From contig SWBL01000193.1 of assembly GCA_024195585.1 (NCBI GenBank), positions 1-64,000 on the forward strand: DNA of 64,000 nucleotides. The letters are read 5' to 3'. Below, piece by piece: positions 10,970 to 20,971 of the stretch (positions are counted from its first letter, which is position 1; each line of letters opens with the position of its first letter). Both the position numbers and the translations under genes were made by a program. Source of the DNA: Aureobasidium sp. EXF-3400. Its lineage: Eukaryota > Ascomycota > Dothideomycetes > Dothideales > Saccotheciaceae. The notes under the pieces are model-generated. The model saw nothing but the letters and a program-made list of their open reading frames with translations. It searched no databases and was not told the origin of the DNA.

Positions 10970-12906
10970 GGCGATGGTGAAGCTTGCCAGACGACAATTG
11001 GCGACGCGCAGCTACAAGCAAGAAGGCTACACGCCTGCAACTTACAAGAGAACTGTATGGTCCGAGCTTGAGCAGGATAGATCCGTGGATAAGATTAGAC
11101 CTATCTGTTGTCCCTGAGATTGGCAGCTCATAGAGCAACATATTCTACGCCAGCTCATGAAGAACCCATGGACTGAGCACTCTCCCAGAAATCTTCAATT
11201 CGTGCCCATCAGAAGCGCGATACCACCTGATGGAGTGCCGATCACTTGATCTTACCTACCGTGACATGCACATTTTGCCCGTCACCTCAGCTTCGCTCCA
11301 CGGGGCGCCACATCCTCCACCTTGCTCCTAATTCACCCGCCATGGGTGATGCATACAGCGAACCCGACACCATCACTACACAATCACACTCCGCGCATCC
11401 GCATTTCCACCACATTTCCCCCGTAACGTCTCTCACCACCTTCAGCTTCATCCCACCTTGAAATGCAACTGTGGGTCTGTGAGACAGGTACCATCGTCTG
11501 CGCGTGGCTGCACGTCTCGGGGGATCATCAGGTATCATGTCCAAATCCGTGACCAAACGCGTGCTGAAGCGTGTTTGACGTGTCTCTTCCATTTGCCGGT
11601 GATGTGCTATTGGCTATCCGTGTACGAAAACTCGTCTACTTCCCAACATGTTCCGAAGAAGATCCTGTTGAACACAGGAGAACCGAAGTAAGACCACTGC
11701 CTACTTTGGATGCCCACCGAGGTCGGTCCTTCGCCGGTCGCTCAAGGATATTGCGGTCCACAAGGCCCGCCAGTTTCTAGCGAGAGGGCAAGAACACGTA
11801 AATCCCATCTTCGAGACCACGAAAGCGATTCTTTTTCGGATGTGATCAGATGTCAAATGTCGAGTCGTGTAGTGTAAACTTCCAGATCTCGAAAGGGACG
11901 TCATTTGCTCTCTCGACAGACGTTGAAAGAGACTTTCACGGGTGGCTTGAAAAGAGGCTTCTGCGAGACGGGCCGAGAAAAGCCATCAAAGGGCCGATAC
12001 ATACAGATCCGACTTGGCATCTTTCGGCCGTCGCTCTTCGACGCATTTTCTGGCCGCCTTCCACGACCCACATCACGCTCTTGCAAGCTCGCATCAGGCC
12101 CTGGAGCTGTCCCAGACTTGCTCCCACTGACTTGCGAAGCGAGTGCTCATTGCATGATCCTGGAGCAATCAAACCCCAACTGGGCCCCAGGCTAACCCTC
12201 CGTCTCCAAGGAAAAAAATCGCTCTTGTGTTCCCGTTGTGTGGATATCCAATCAACTTTTGTAGCTCGCGAGATCCGACGTCATTTTCAATGGGCTGATG
12301 CACTTTTGCTAGGCGTTTGAGCGAGATGTTGGCTGTAACTTCCATCGTTAACGCCATCTGATTCGTGATGGTTCAGTCGGCTTCGGCACGCGAAGCAAAA
12401 TTTTGCGCATAACTTCGTCCCGAGAGCTTCTCGTTCAACTCAGGGCTCGAAGCTGCTGGTTGCAGGTGACCTGAACAATCACCGGACCGTAGCCATGGTT
12501 TGACGTCGCTGCTCGGCTATAATGATCTAGCTAGTGGCTCGAACTTTCCTTGGACCCATATATATCCTCCGTGCAGAGCGTAGAACATCGAAACCAAACA
12601 TCCATCAACAGACCCCAAAGTGTCTCGTGCTCTATCATTTCCAACCGACTCTCTATCCACGCTCACACGCCGCCCGCGTTGAGTGCCGTCTTTGCATCCG
12701 GAGCACTCCAGAGCAACCCCGATCTATTACCGTCCCACTGTCTTGCTCCATCCTTTATAAACTCGATTCTCCTCATTTTTCCTCTCGATCCCCTCAGCAG
12801 ACCTCACCTGGCTGTCATAAGACCTCCCCTTTCGCCCATCAACTGGTTCCTTCGTTGCATCCTTCACCCATCAACAACCAGTACAACATTTTAATCTATC
12901 CTCACC
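10970..12906. other. Long divergent promoter region (Bre2 / hexose transporter)
   Basis: About 1.9 kb, the longest 5' region in the window. It carries the transporter's TATA-like element near 12560 and a strongly C/T-rich leader from about 12640 to the ATG, as seen in highly expressed fungal genes. Loose SYGGRG (CreA/Mig1-type) hexamers occur, for example CCCCAG at 12185-12190, but are too common by chance to be conclusive. The open frame at 11850-12320 is not convincing. Confidence 0.55.
12558..12565 (+). promoter_or_regulatory. TATA-like element of the hexose transporter gene
   Basis: ATATATAT lies about 340 bp upstream of the ATG, just ahead of a long C/T-rich stretch that would form the leader. 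The position suits a TATA box with a 250-300 nt 5' UTR. Confidence 0.4.
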
Positions 12907-14597
12907 ATGGGTCTCTTCTCCAAGCGTACTGAGACCGAGGCCATGACCGCTGGTCAGGTCGAGTCGACCGCTGGCAACCATGAGCTTCCTGCCCCTGCTG
13001 GCAAGGTCACTTTCATGGCCGTCTTCATGGGTCTTGTTGCCTCTATTGGTGGTTTCATGTTCGGTTATGCTTCTGGTCAAATCTCTGGTATGTTCCGAGC
13101 TACTCATCCAAGCTCTTGAAGCTGTATGCTAACATCTCTCAAGGTTACTGGCAAATGTCTGACTTCCTTCAACGTTTCGGTCAGCAGAACGCCGATGGTA
13201 CCTACTACTTCAGCGCTTACCGCCAGGGTGCCATCACTGCCCTTCTCTGTGGTGGTGCCGCTGTCGGTTCTCTTATCGCTGGTAGACTCGCAGATGTCAT
13301 CGGTCGCAAGTTCTGTATCTCGCTCTTCGCTTTCTGGACTTCCATCGGTGTCATTATCGAAATCTCCTCCACCAGCTCCTGGGGCCAGTTCGCTGCCGGT
13401 CGCTTCGTTGACGGTATCGGCATCGGTGCCTTGTCCGTCGTCGTCCCTATGTACCAGGGAGAGTCCGCTCCCCGTGTCGTTCGTGGTGTCCTCATTGCCT
13501 GCTACCAGCTTTTCGTCACCCTCGGTATCTGGACCTCTTACATGATCGACTTCGGAACCCACGATGCCTACTCCAACAGCGCTCAGTGGAGAATCCCTGA
13601 GGGTATCTCCTTCCTCTGGGCCTTCATCCTCGGTGTTGGTATCCTCTTCCTCCCCGAGTCTCCCCGTTACGCCTACCGTGTCGGTCGTGAGGATGAGGCT
13701 CGCAACACCATTGCTCGCTACGCCGGTATCGACCCCGACCACAAGGAGGTCAACGACCAGATCAACGACATCCGTGTCAAGCTTGACGAGGAGAGAGCCG
13801 CTGTCGGTGCCAAGTGGTACGAGTGCTTCACCGGTCCCCGCATGGCTTACCGTACTATCCTCGGTATGACCCTCCAGGCTGGCCAGCAGCTTACCGGTGC
13901 CAACTTCTTCTTCTACTACGGTACAACCATCTTCCAGGCCACTGGTCTCAGCGACTCCTACGTCACCCAGATCATTCTCGGTACCGTCAACGTTGTCTGC
14001 ACTTTCGGTGGTCTCTATGTTGTTGCCAAGTGTGGTCGCCGCAAGGCTCTCATCGCCGGTGCTCTCTGGGCTTTCGTCTGCTTCATGATCTACGCCTTTG
14101 TCGGTCACTTCAAGCTCCCTCCTTTCGCCAAGGAGAACGACCAGGCTGCCGGAAGTGTCCTCATCGTCTTCACTTGCTTGTTCATCGTTGCCTTTGCCAC
14201 TACTTGGGGACCCCTCGTCTGGGCCGTCGTTGCTGAGCTGTACCCTGCCCGCTACCGCGCCACCTGCATGGGTCTGGCCACCGCCTCCAACTGGATCTGG
14301 AACTTCTTGATCTCACTTTTCAGTACCGTTATCGTTGACGACATTCACTGGTTCTTCGGTCTTGTCTTCGGTGGCTGCTGTCTTGGTCTTGCCGCTATTG
14401 TCTACTTCTTCGTCATCGAGTCCAAGGACCGTTCGCTCGAGGAGATCGACACCATGTACATCCTCCACGTCAACCCCATCACTTCTTCCAAGTGGGATGG
14501 CTCCAAGGTCCCCGAGGATGCCTACGCCTCTGGTGTCGCCGAACAGGGCAACATCCCTGTTTCTCGCACCGCCTCCAAGGTTGATGAGGAGAAGTAA
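12907..14597 (+). CDS. MFS hexose transporter
   Basis: Exons 12907-13087 and 13144-14597 join to 544 aa. The 56-bp intron has a GTATGT donor, a GCTAAC branch point and a CAAG acceptor, and rebuilds ISG|YWQMSD. Sugar-porter signatures are present: GRLADVIGRKF after TM2, PESPRYAYRVGREDEA before the central loop, the GQQLTGANFFFYYG substrate-binding helix in TM7, and GRRKALIAG. Twelve membrane segments can be placed. The tail is cytosolic and ends in polar residues. Codon use is very biased toward C-ending codons, and the promoter and leader are long, so expression is probably strong. It fits the fungal low- to high-affinity glucose transporter group; exact sugar and affinity cannot be read from sequence. 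Confidence 0.95.
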
Positions 14598-15959
14598 ACA
14601 ACGACGTACAGACTTCAGGAAGTCTCTTTCGACAAAAAGTTCCAACTCCCTCTTTTGGCATAGCATTGGTGTATGGATGGGCAAAAAGGCGCATATTCCT
14701 TGTTTGCATTTTTTTTTAACGTAATCGGGAGGTTTATTCTCACTGAGATTTTTTAATGTACATACCCGAATTGTTATGACTTTCAATATTTTACAACTCA
14801 TTTCTTGAACCTTTACTTCGTTTATAAAGTGTGTGCATCCTTTTGTTCTTTTGAAAAACTCACTGCTATCTCGAGTCTATACTCGTATGAATATCAGATC
14901 GATCTTCCCAATCTCGGACCGAGTCGACTGTTTTCTCCTTCAGCTGTGCATTGTTATTCTGATATCAGAACCCACACTTGGCAAACACACCCGCATTGAT
15001 GATCCTCCTTTTTCTAGACCACGACAAGACCGAGCGTCGGTGCTGGTAAATTGGAGCGAGCAGAATCTCGAACGGCACACGACTCTCCGCTCTGTTATGG
15101 TCTAAATCTTGTTACTATCATCACACGATTTCAAGAGCTCGATCGATTGCATGGCAAAGACGGAAGCTCATCAGAACATCAAGACACGACTTGGGGGGCT
15201 GGGCGTTTCGCGATTGCATCGGTGAAATCACTTCCCTCTTGCGCGTCAGTCCAGTCTAGATGTTTCTGGCGGTCCTGTCAGGGCTTGATATTATTGCGAT
15301 GCAAAGATTGACAAAGGATCGTTGAAACGGGAGGCCTGGCTTCATTTTCCGGGTTCGTTGTTGGTGCTAATGAGGACTCGATTCGTGCTTCGGCATCTCG
15401 AAAACATTGGCATATTCTTTTTCACATCCGCCAGGGACGATTCCATGCTAGTCATGATTCTATCGTCAACTTGACCTTTCTGCTTTCTGCAGATGTACTC
15501 TACACAGTGCACTGTACTGTACATTCTCGTATGAACTGCTGCAGGTCTCGTTTAGACTTGGAGGCTTGGCGTATGACGAAGTTGTGATCGACCAGGGACG
15601 GATCATTTGGTAAGCTGCTTTCCCACGCTTGCTCATTTGTCCATACGTCTTGCCTTTGCGGACTCTTCGTCGTGTCAAAGCGAGTCTCGAAAACAAAGTC
15701 CTGAGGCTCTCGTGAGGCTCACTGAGGCTCTGAGGTAGGTTGCAGATCAGAGATCGGGGAGCCGGGGTAAAAACAAACACCGAGATGGTCAGACCCCACG
15801 GACGTCATCGCTCATTGAGGAGCTTGATGAGTTCATGACTTTTGACAGCCTTCCTTTGTGCGTTCGTCGAGGATTTATCAGGTAGGTACTCCTTCCTTCT
15901 CTGATATCAACAATTCTCGCACACCAATACAACATCTCTTCTCCAATCTTACCGCAATC
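14598..15959. other. Intergenic region between the transporter and the DUF1774 gene
   Basis: Holds the transporter 3' UTR (AT-rich, T9 run near 14708) and the promoter of the downstream gene with a helically spaced TGAGGCTC cluster at 15702-15735. No supported gene. Confidence 0.5.
15702..15735 (+). promoter_or_regulatory. Three phased TGAGGCTC motifs upstream of the DUF1774 gene
   Basis: TGAGGCTC occurs at 15702-15709, 15713-15720 and 15723-15730, with a partial TGAGG at 15731-15735. The starts are 11 and 10 bp apart, one helical turn each. The middle copy includes GAGGCTCA, which fits the yeast Crz1 consensus GNGGC(G/T)CA. The cluster lies about 225-260 bp before the ATG at 15960. A regulatory role is inference. 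Confidence 0.4.
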
Positions 15960-16892
15960 ATGGGCATTGAATACAGTACCGCCAAGTGGCTCGCACCTGC
16001 GTCGTTCGTCTACGACTTTGCGCTTCAGCAGTATGGACTCAACAGCACTCCTTCGATGAAGGAGATCAACGACAGAAACATATCTTTCTGGAGCCCTCAG
16101 CCTTACTTCATCGGAGGTTTCTTTGCACCTCAGCAGATTGTACAGCTGGCCTGGCTGTACCGCCTGTGGAAGCTTGACCCCAGCAAGCCCAAGGAACGCT
16201 CCGAGTTGGACCAGATTGTCAACTTTGTCCCTTACTACGCCCTTGGTAACTTTTGCATTGGCAGTAGGTTTCATCACGATTTTATGGCAGAAACACGTTA
16301 CTGATGATTGCAAAAGCGTGGATGTTCTTCTGGAATTCAGAACAGCTCAAGATCTCCAACATGTTCGTTGTCGTCAACTCCCTCAGCCAGCTTTACTTCA
16401 TCTTCACCAAGCTTGGTCCTATGAACACTTCCTCGACCTCGTCCATTCTCACACACATCAACGCAAAGACCTTTGCCGGTATTGGTGTCCTCGACTTCCT
16501 CCACAACCTGAGTGTTGCATACTACAAGGATGCTCTCCCTTCCACAGCCATCAAGGCCGTCACTGGCGCTGGCTTTGCTGGTCTTGCTGCCTGCAGTGAC
16601 TGGATCTTTGGTGGATGCCTCGTCTACGACTTGGTTGCCTTGAGCGTTGGCCAGGCCACCGTGAACAACCCCGACTGGAGCAAGATGCTTGGTGGATTTG
16701 CCGTCATGACCGCCGGCATTGTTGGTCTGAGAAACTACTTTATGTAGGAGAAATGTCCCTGCGACCGTTTTGGGAAGCGGTGCTTCTTGACGACATTGAT
16801 GTCTGACTGTTCTTATCTACAGCCCTCCCTACGTCAAGGAGCCCGGATACAACCTTGCAGAAGATGATGACACTTTTGATGATCGTGTTTGA
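15960..16892 (+). CDS. DUF1774 family multi-pass membrane protein
   Basis: Exons 15960-16263, 16317-16743 and 16823-16892 give 266 aa. The introns are 53 and 79 bp and both junctions restore the frame (GT|WMFFW and RNYF|IPPYVKEPG). The protein has several hydrophobic segments separated by short loops (WSPQPYFIGGFFAPQQIVQL, NFVPYYALGNFCIG, MFFWNSEQLKISNMFVVVNS, and others) and a short acidic cytosolic tail (AEDDDTFDD). The pattern is that of the fungal DUF1774 family, membrane proteins of unknown biochemical function. I infer localisation to an internal or plasma membrane but cannot tell which. Confidence 0.8.
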
Positions 16893-17207
16893 GCGTATAC
16901 TTACGGCCCCCATTATAATGTACTAGCAATTTGCTAGCGATTTATCTCACATAGCCACGAAAGAATGAACGATTTCAAATAACAATTGAGTGCGGATCTT
17001 ACCTCGATTGCAGTCTCAGATCTGACGCCTGTCAACATGCATGCTCACGAGACAACTCCTGGAAGCCGACGGGTTGTACATGTCTCATATGTTGCAGGCA
17101 CTCATGTCTCAACCTTCACAAACGCCAGCTAGATCTACCATCACCTACAAGAGGAATATGCTCTTCGCGAAACGGAAGACTTGAGCGTCTACAGATCAGC
17201 AGTCAGC
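16893..17207. other. Short intergenic region
   Basis: The DUF1774 3' UTR and the upstream sequence of the next, poorly defined gene. I see nothing distinctive in it. Confidence 0.4.
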
Positions 17208-18224
17208 ATGCCGCCTTGTCTGTACATCTGCTGCCACTTCGAGATATCCGATGACCAGCATGGCTCTCCAGCAAGACCAAAAGCCACCTCGAAAGCGATA
17301 CAAGATGCTCGACGCATCTCCCGCCGACACTCTACGAACAGAGAACGCCAATGTTCAAGAGAACGACAGAGGGAAAGTCCACGAGTAGACAGACAAAGAC
17401 CTCATTCCCGTCACCGATCGCGTTCATCATCGGTACTATATCCACAAAAGCACTAACAACCATATCTACGTACTGATACCTACTTGCAGAGAACCCGTCA
17501 TCACCATCAACTCAACACCTCTGCCAATACTTCAGCTCAAGAAACCACGACACAAGAGCTCCAAGACCAACCTTCAGCCAACCAAGTCATCGCCCTCCGC
17601 AAACGCATCGAACAAGAAGACACCCGCCACTCCCACAACCTCTCCAACCTCGAAAAGCAATTCACCACCGAGCAAAACCGCCACTCCACCCGCACAAAAG
17701 GCTTTCGCTCGCGTCTGATCGACTTGAGTATCGCCCATCGCGAACACCTGCGTACTTCACCCAAGAAGCTGCAGCAGAATGATACCAGCGGTAACCAAGT
17801 TGTAGCAAATGGCACTACAGGCAAACAAGGATATATCGCAAAGTGGCTGGAAGGATTGAAGTCCATGTCTAGCTTTTCAGGATTGAGGGAGAGTAGTGAT
17901 AGAATGAGCAGTGTGGAGGTTGTTGCGGCCAAAGATGCAAAGGGAAAGGGCAAGGGTATTCGTATTGTCAGTGATGGAGTTGAGGAAGGCGATGCTGTGG
18001 TTGAGGGTCATGTTTGAAAAGAGAGATACAAGGAGTATGTGCATCGAAGCGCAAGAGGTTGGAAAAACTGGAGGAATTGGATCAAGGTGTTCGAGGAAGA
18101 CGATGCACAGGAAACGGCCATGAAATCCATCACTGTCAAAATGCACAGTGCGTATCGGGGAATGGAGACACATCTGCTGGAAGCCATCATTCAGTCAGTC
18201 TCTCTGGACGGCGCTCTAATCTAG
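17208..18224 (+). CDS. Uncharacterised coiled-coil protein; gene model uncertain, possibly degenerate
   Basis: The well-supported part is 17490-18017, a charged amphipathic stretch (ANQVIALRKRIEQEDTRHSH, then NLEKQFTTEQNRHSTRTKG) that should form a coiled coil. A good intron precedes it (donor at 17433, CTAAC branch, acceptor at 17489 or 17491). Upstream, two frames compete. The ATG at 17208 gives an open but odd, Cys/Arg-rich exon. The ATG at 17260 gives a more natural protein (MALQQDQKPPRKRYKMLDAS) that hits TAG near 17386. Downstream, a TGA at 18015-18017 is followed in the same frame by another plausible stretch to 18224 (GWKNWRNWIKVFEEDDAQET). A 66-bp intron (17956-18021) would skip the TGA in frame, but its sites are weak. 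No family recognised. Confidence 0.45.
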
Positions 18225-19204
18225 GAAGCAACTGTGTATCTTGATGGCACCCTCTGGTACTTCAATCTGGTATGAGATATCAATACACCACTCACAAACC
18301 GATCTAAGCATGTAGAATCTACAGCAATACTCACAACATCATTGTCACTCACTCAGCCAATCTTTCTCAACTACAAAAAGAAGCAACTTTTGACGTTCCA
18401 TCCTTTTTCCTCTCATGTCTTCTCAGCTCAGCCACCAGGAGAGCCTGAAGAGCCACCCCAATGGGACGCTGCCGCACACTAATCAAACATGCTGCTCTTT
18501 CTGTATAGGTAGCAACGAGACACGTCAACCAACCAAGGCAACCACGTCCGTGGCCGTTTGGGAACTACTACATCTCTTCCCATAGTCGAAACGATAGGGT
18601 TGCAAGTTGCGGTATTGTACAAAAAGTCAACACAAAAGTTTGGACATGTCCTTCAATCTCGACATCGGTAGTAGGTTTGGTCTTTCATTCGCTGGCAAAT
18701 AATACACAACTGAGATAGCCACCTCCATGACCCTTATTTTTTTTTGAAACCCACTGTATATCTCCTCTGGTCGAAACGATAAGGTGGAAAGTTGCGGTAC
18801 TGCATACTCATGTCTAAAAGAACTGGTCAACACAAGGTGCAGTACTGAGATGTCTCTTTGTTTGCCAGCCATGACACGTGCAGCTCGACCAAGATAACCA
18901 CGTCCATTACCCTTCTGGAAACTATTATCTCTCTCCTATAATCGAAACGAGAGGTTTGAGAGAGGGGATGTTGCAGGATGCTATCACAAGTAACAAGTCA
19001 ACACAAAGTCTGATTGGTAGTCCTTTGTTTTCTGTAATCGTAATACATAGATCAGTTATAACAAGAAGGATAGATGATACATGTTCAGAGAAAGCCAGGA
19101 GTATGGCATTAAACATTCTATTTCGTCAACATAAAATAAGGGGTATAGTATGAGAATAGTGATATCAACAGAGAATCGAAATATACAAATCCTTGTTTGC
19201 CAGC
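18225..19204. other. Intergenic region dominated by a degenerate tandem repeat
   Basis: No supported gene. Most of the stretch from about 18515 is built from three diverged copies of a ~175-bp unit, annotated separately. Confidence 0.6.
18515..19010 (+). repeat. Degenerate tandem repeat, about 175-bp unit, three copies
   Basis: Three landmark strings recur in the same order. TCGAAACGA is at 18586, 18771 and 18942, a spacing of 185 and 171 bp. GTCAACACAA is at 18626, 18826 and 18997. An ACCACGTCC-like block is at 18540, about 18719 (diverged: GCCACCTCC) and 18897. GACACGT precedes the block in copies one and three. GTTGCGGTAYTG follows the TCGAAACGA core in copies one and two. A possible fourth, weaker echo reaches the DLT1 stop codon, where CTTGTTTGCCAGC near 19190 matches CTTTGTTTGCCAGC near 18857. 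No open frame spans the units. Confidence 0.7.
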
Positions 19205-20533
19205 TCATCCATAATAAGATGTGCCAGAGCTAGAAGCGAGGGGTGTATGAATGACACTGGCGTAGCTTTCTAGTCGATGGAGACTGGCTGCGGGCGAGCC
19301 GTTGCCATCGACCATATTTTGTCGCTCTTTCGGTACCGTTCTACGAACCGAGTTCATGGTTAAAATTGTTTGTTGGGAAGGCGTGCGGTGGACAGGGTTT
19401 GCGGTTTGGAAAGTTGGTGGTCGAGGTGTTGAGAATGGAGCGGCACGGCGGGTGTCTGGCGAAGGCGTGCGGGCGACAGACATCGATGCCCGTGGAGTGT
19501 AGAAAGATGGTAGTCTTGAAGCAGGCTTGCGAGTGCGGAAGACGGAGCCAGCGATAGAAGAAGAAATGCTATCGCTGCGAGAAGTAATAGAAGATAAGCT
19601 CGAAGTATCAGACGAGATTTCCGAGCCGAGTTGAGCCATTTCCGAGGCTCGAGGTGGTAGCTGGTTCATGCTGGCAAGCAAAGTGGCAAAGACGGACATG
19701 AGCTGTTCAAATTCGTCCTCTTGGATGGGTATGGGAGAGAATCGAGCATGCTCATAGCGTTGAACAAAATCCTGACCAATGTCTGGTGGGACTAGGCCAA
19801 GACCAGATAGTTGTGCTAGGTATGAGCGCATGTCGGCCGCAGGCTTCCTCGAAAGCAGGTCGACGATTCTCGGATCGGCCGTGGTGGTCGCATTTTGCGA
19901 AGGAGGGTTGAAGGATGAGTTGGGAGGAGCTAGCGAAACAGCACGAGCTTCGATGAGGTTGGGCAGTTCCATGACCACAGTGCGGAATTGGATGTGAGGG
20001 GCCAGAGTGGCGTCGAGTTGAGAGGGTGGAGACCATCCAGCATGTGAGACGCGACCCCAAGGAGGATTTTGCGGATCAATGTGAACTATGTTGCCAACAG
20101 TCGTGGGTTCGTCTTGGTCGGATCCATGGGAATGCTTCTTGTTGCGCGCGAGTTCAGGCTGAAGGTTCCTCGGCTTGGTCTCAAAGGCAATCCTCGCGCT
20201 TCTGTTTGCGGCATTGACGACCTCCTTGCGAACATTTTTGCTGACCTCGCCGGGCTGTACGGGAATCCAAGATTTGCCAACGGCAGCGAGCACAGAGCGG
20301 TTGGTGTAGAGTCGACTCGAGTAAATGAAGAGAGTAAAGATGGCGACCAGGGCATAGACGCCACCGACCTCGAAGACATACTGATAGGCGTTGGCTTCGA
20401 CGGCGGTATAGATGAGGGTTGCGGGAGTAATGGCCAGTAAGATGAGGACAAGGAGGAAGAGGGTGGTATAAGTGGTGCTGTAGAAGATGCGGAAGAAAGG
20501 AATGCGAAAGGGAAGTCGCGGGCGCTTGACCAT
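19205..20533 (-). CDS. DLT1: Dlt1 family protein (defect at low temperature)
   Basis: Single exon, 442 aa. It begins with PRLPFRIPFFRIFYSTTYTT and two transmembrane helices (about residues 18-40 and 55-75). The conserved SRLYTNRSVLAAVGKSWIP and RIAFETKPRNL segments of the Dlt1 family follow. The second half is Ser/Pro-rich and low in complexity, with many TP and SP sites, so it is probably a disordered cytosolic tail. The yeast family member is linked to growth at low temperature; the molecular role is unknown. The gene shares a 438-bp divergent promoter region with the PTPA gene. Confidence 0.82.
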   Translation of the reverse strand: MVKRPRLPFRIPFFRIFYSTTYTTLFLLVLILLAITPATLIYTAVEANAYQYVFEVGGVYALVAIFTLFIYSSRLYTNRSVLAAVGKSWIPVQPGEVSKNVRKEVVNAANRSARIAFETKPRNLQPELARNKKHSHGSDQDEPTTVGNIVHIDPQNPPWGRVSHAGWSPPSQLDATLAPHIQFRTVVMELPNLIEARAVSLAPPNSSFNPPSQNATTTADPRIVDLLSRKPAADMRSYLAQLSGLGLVPPDIGQDFVQRYEHARFSPIPIQEDEFEQLMSVFATLLASMNQLPPRASEMAQLGSEISSDTSSLSSITSRSDSISSSIAGSVFRTRKPASRLPSFYTPRASMSVARTPSPDTRRAAPFSTPRPPTFQTANPVHRTPSQQTILTMNSVRRTVPKERQNMVDGNGSPAASLHRLESYASVIHTPLASSSGTSYYG

Positions 20534-20971
20534 CGGGGGCAGGACATGCCCGAGGGCAGGGATAAGACTATGGCATGCAGTCGCGATTGTTATGGCAGTT
20601 GTATGTCGATAATTTCGCTGCTAATCATCGTATCAAGCCGGCCTGATGACGTCTCGCCGGGATGCTTGGCGGTTGAGGCGGAAGGCGCTGGCAGTCGGCG
20701 GAAGGTGTCGCGACGGTCCTGGAAAGATAGCGATGGAATGGGCACTTCGAAACGACCAAGGAAGGCGCGATCGTGTCGTCGAGTCTTGTCGAGCGGCGAT
20801 ACGCGTAAGTGACCAGGGCGGGTCTCAAGAAGGGTGAAATGATCAACACCTCCGCAAACAGCAACCGCGATTTCATGCAGCCTCGTTGCCAAGGCCGACC
20901 TCCTACAATTAGAGGTTAACCATTCATGTCAAGCACATTTTCCATATCCAAGAACCACCAAATACCTCAGA
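20534..20971. other. Divergent promoter region (DLT1 / PTPA)
   Basis: A 438-bp region between two start codons facing away from each other. No clear TATA box. The open frames here are shadows. Confidence 0.5.

Noticed and set aside
11850..12320. 156-codon frame in the transporter promoter region
   Set aside because: Neighbouring frames are similarly open and no conserved-looking segment or splice context was found.
10970..12906. SYGGRG hexamers as CreA sites for glucose repression of the transporter
   Set aside because: The degenerate hexamer is expected several times by chance in 1.9 kb; no close pair with the same orientation stood out.
13104..14108. 334-codon open frame antisense to the hexose transporter
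   Set aside because: Asp/Gly/Thr/Glu-rich low-complexity translation produced by the C-biased codons of the real gene; no domain.
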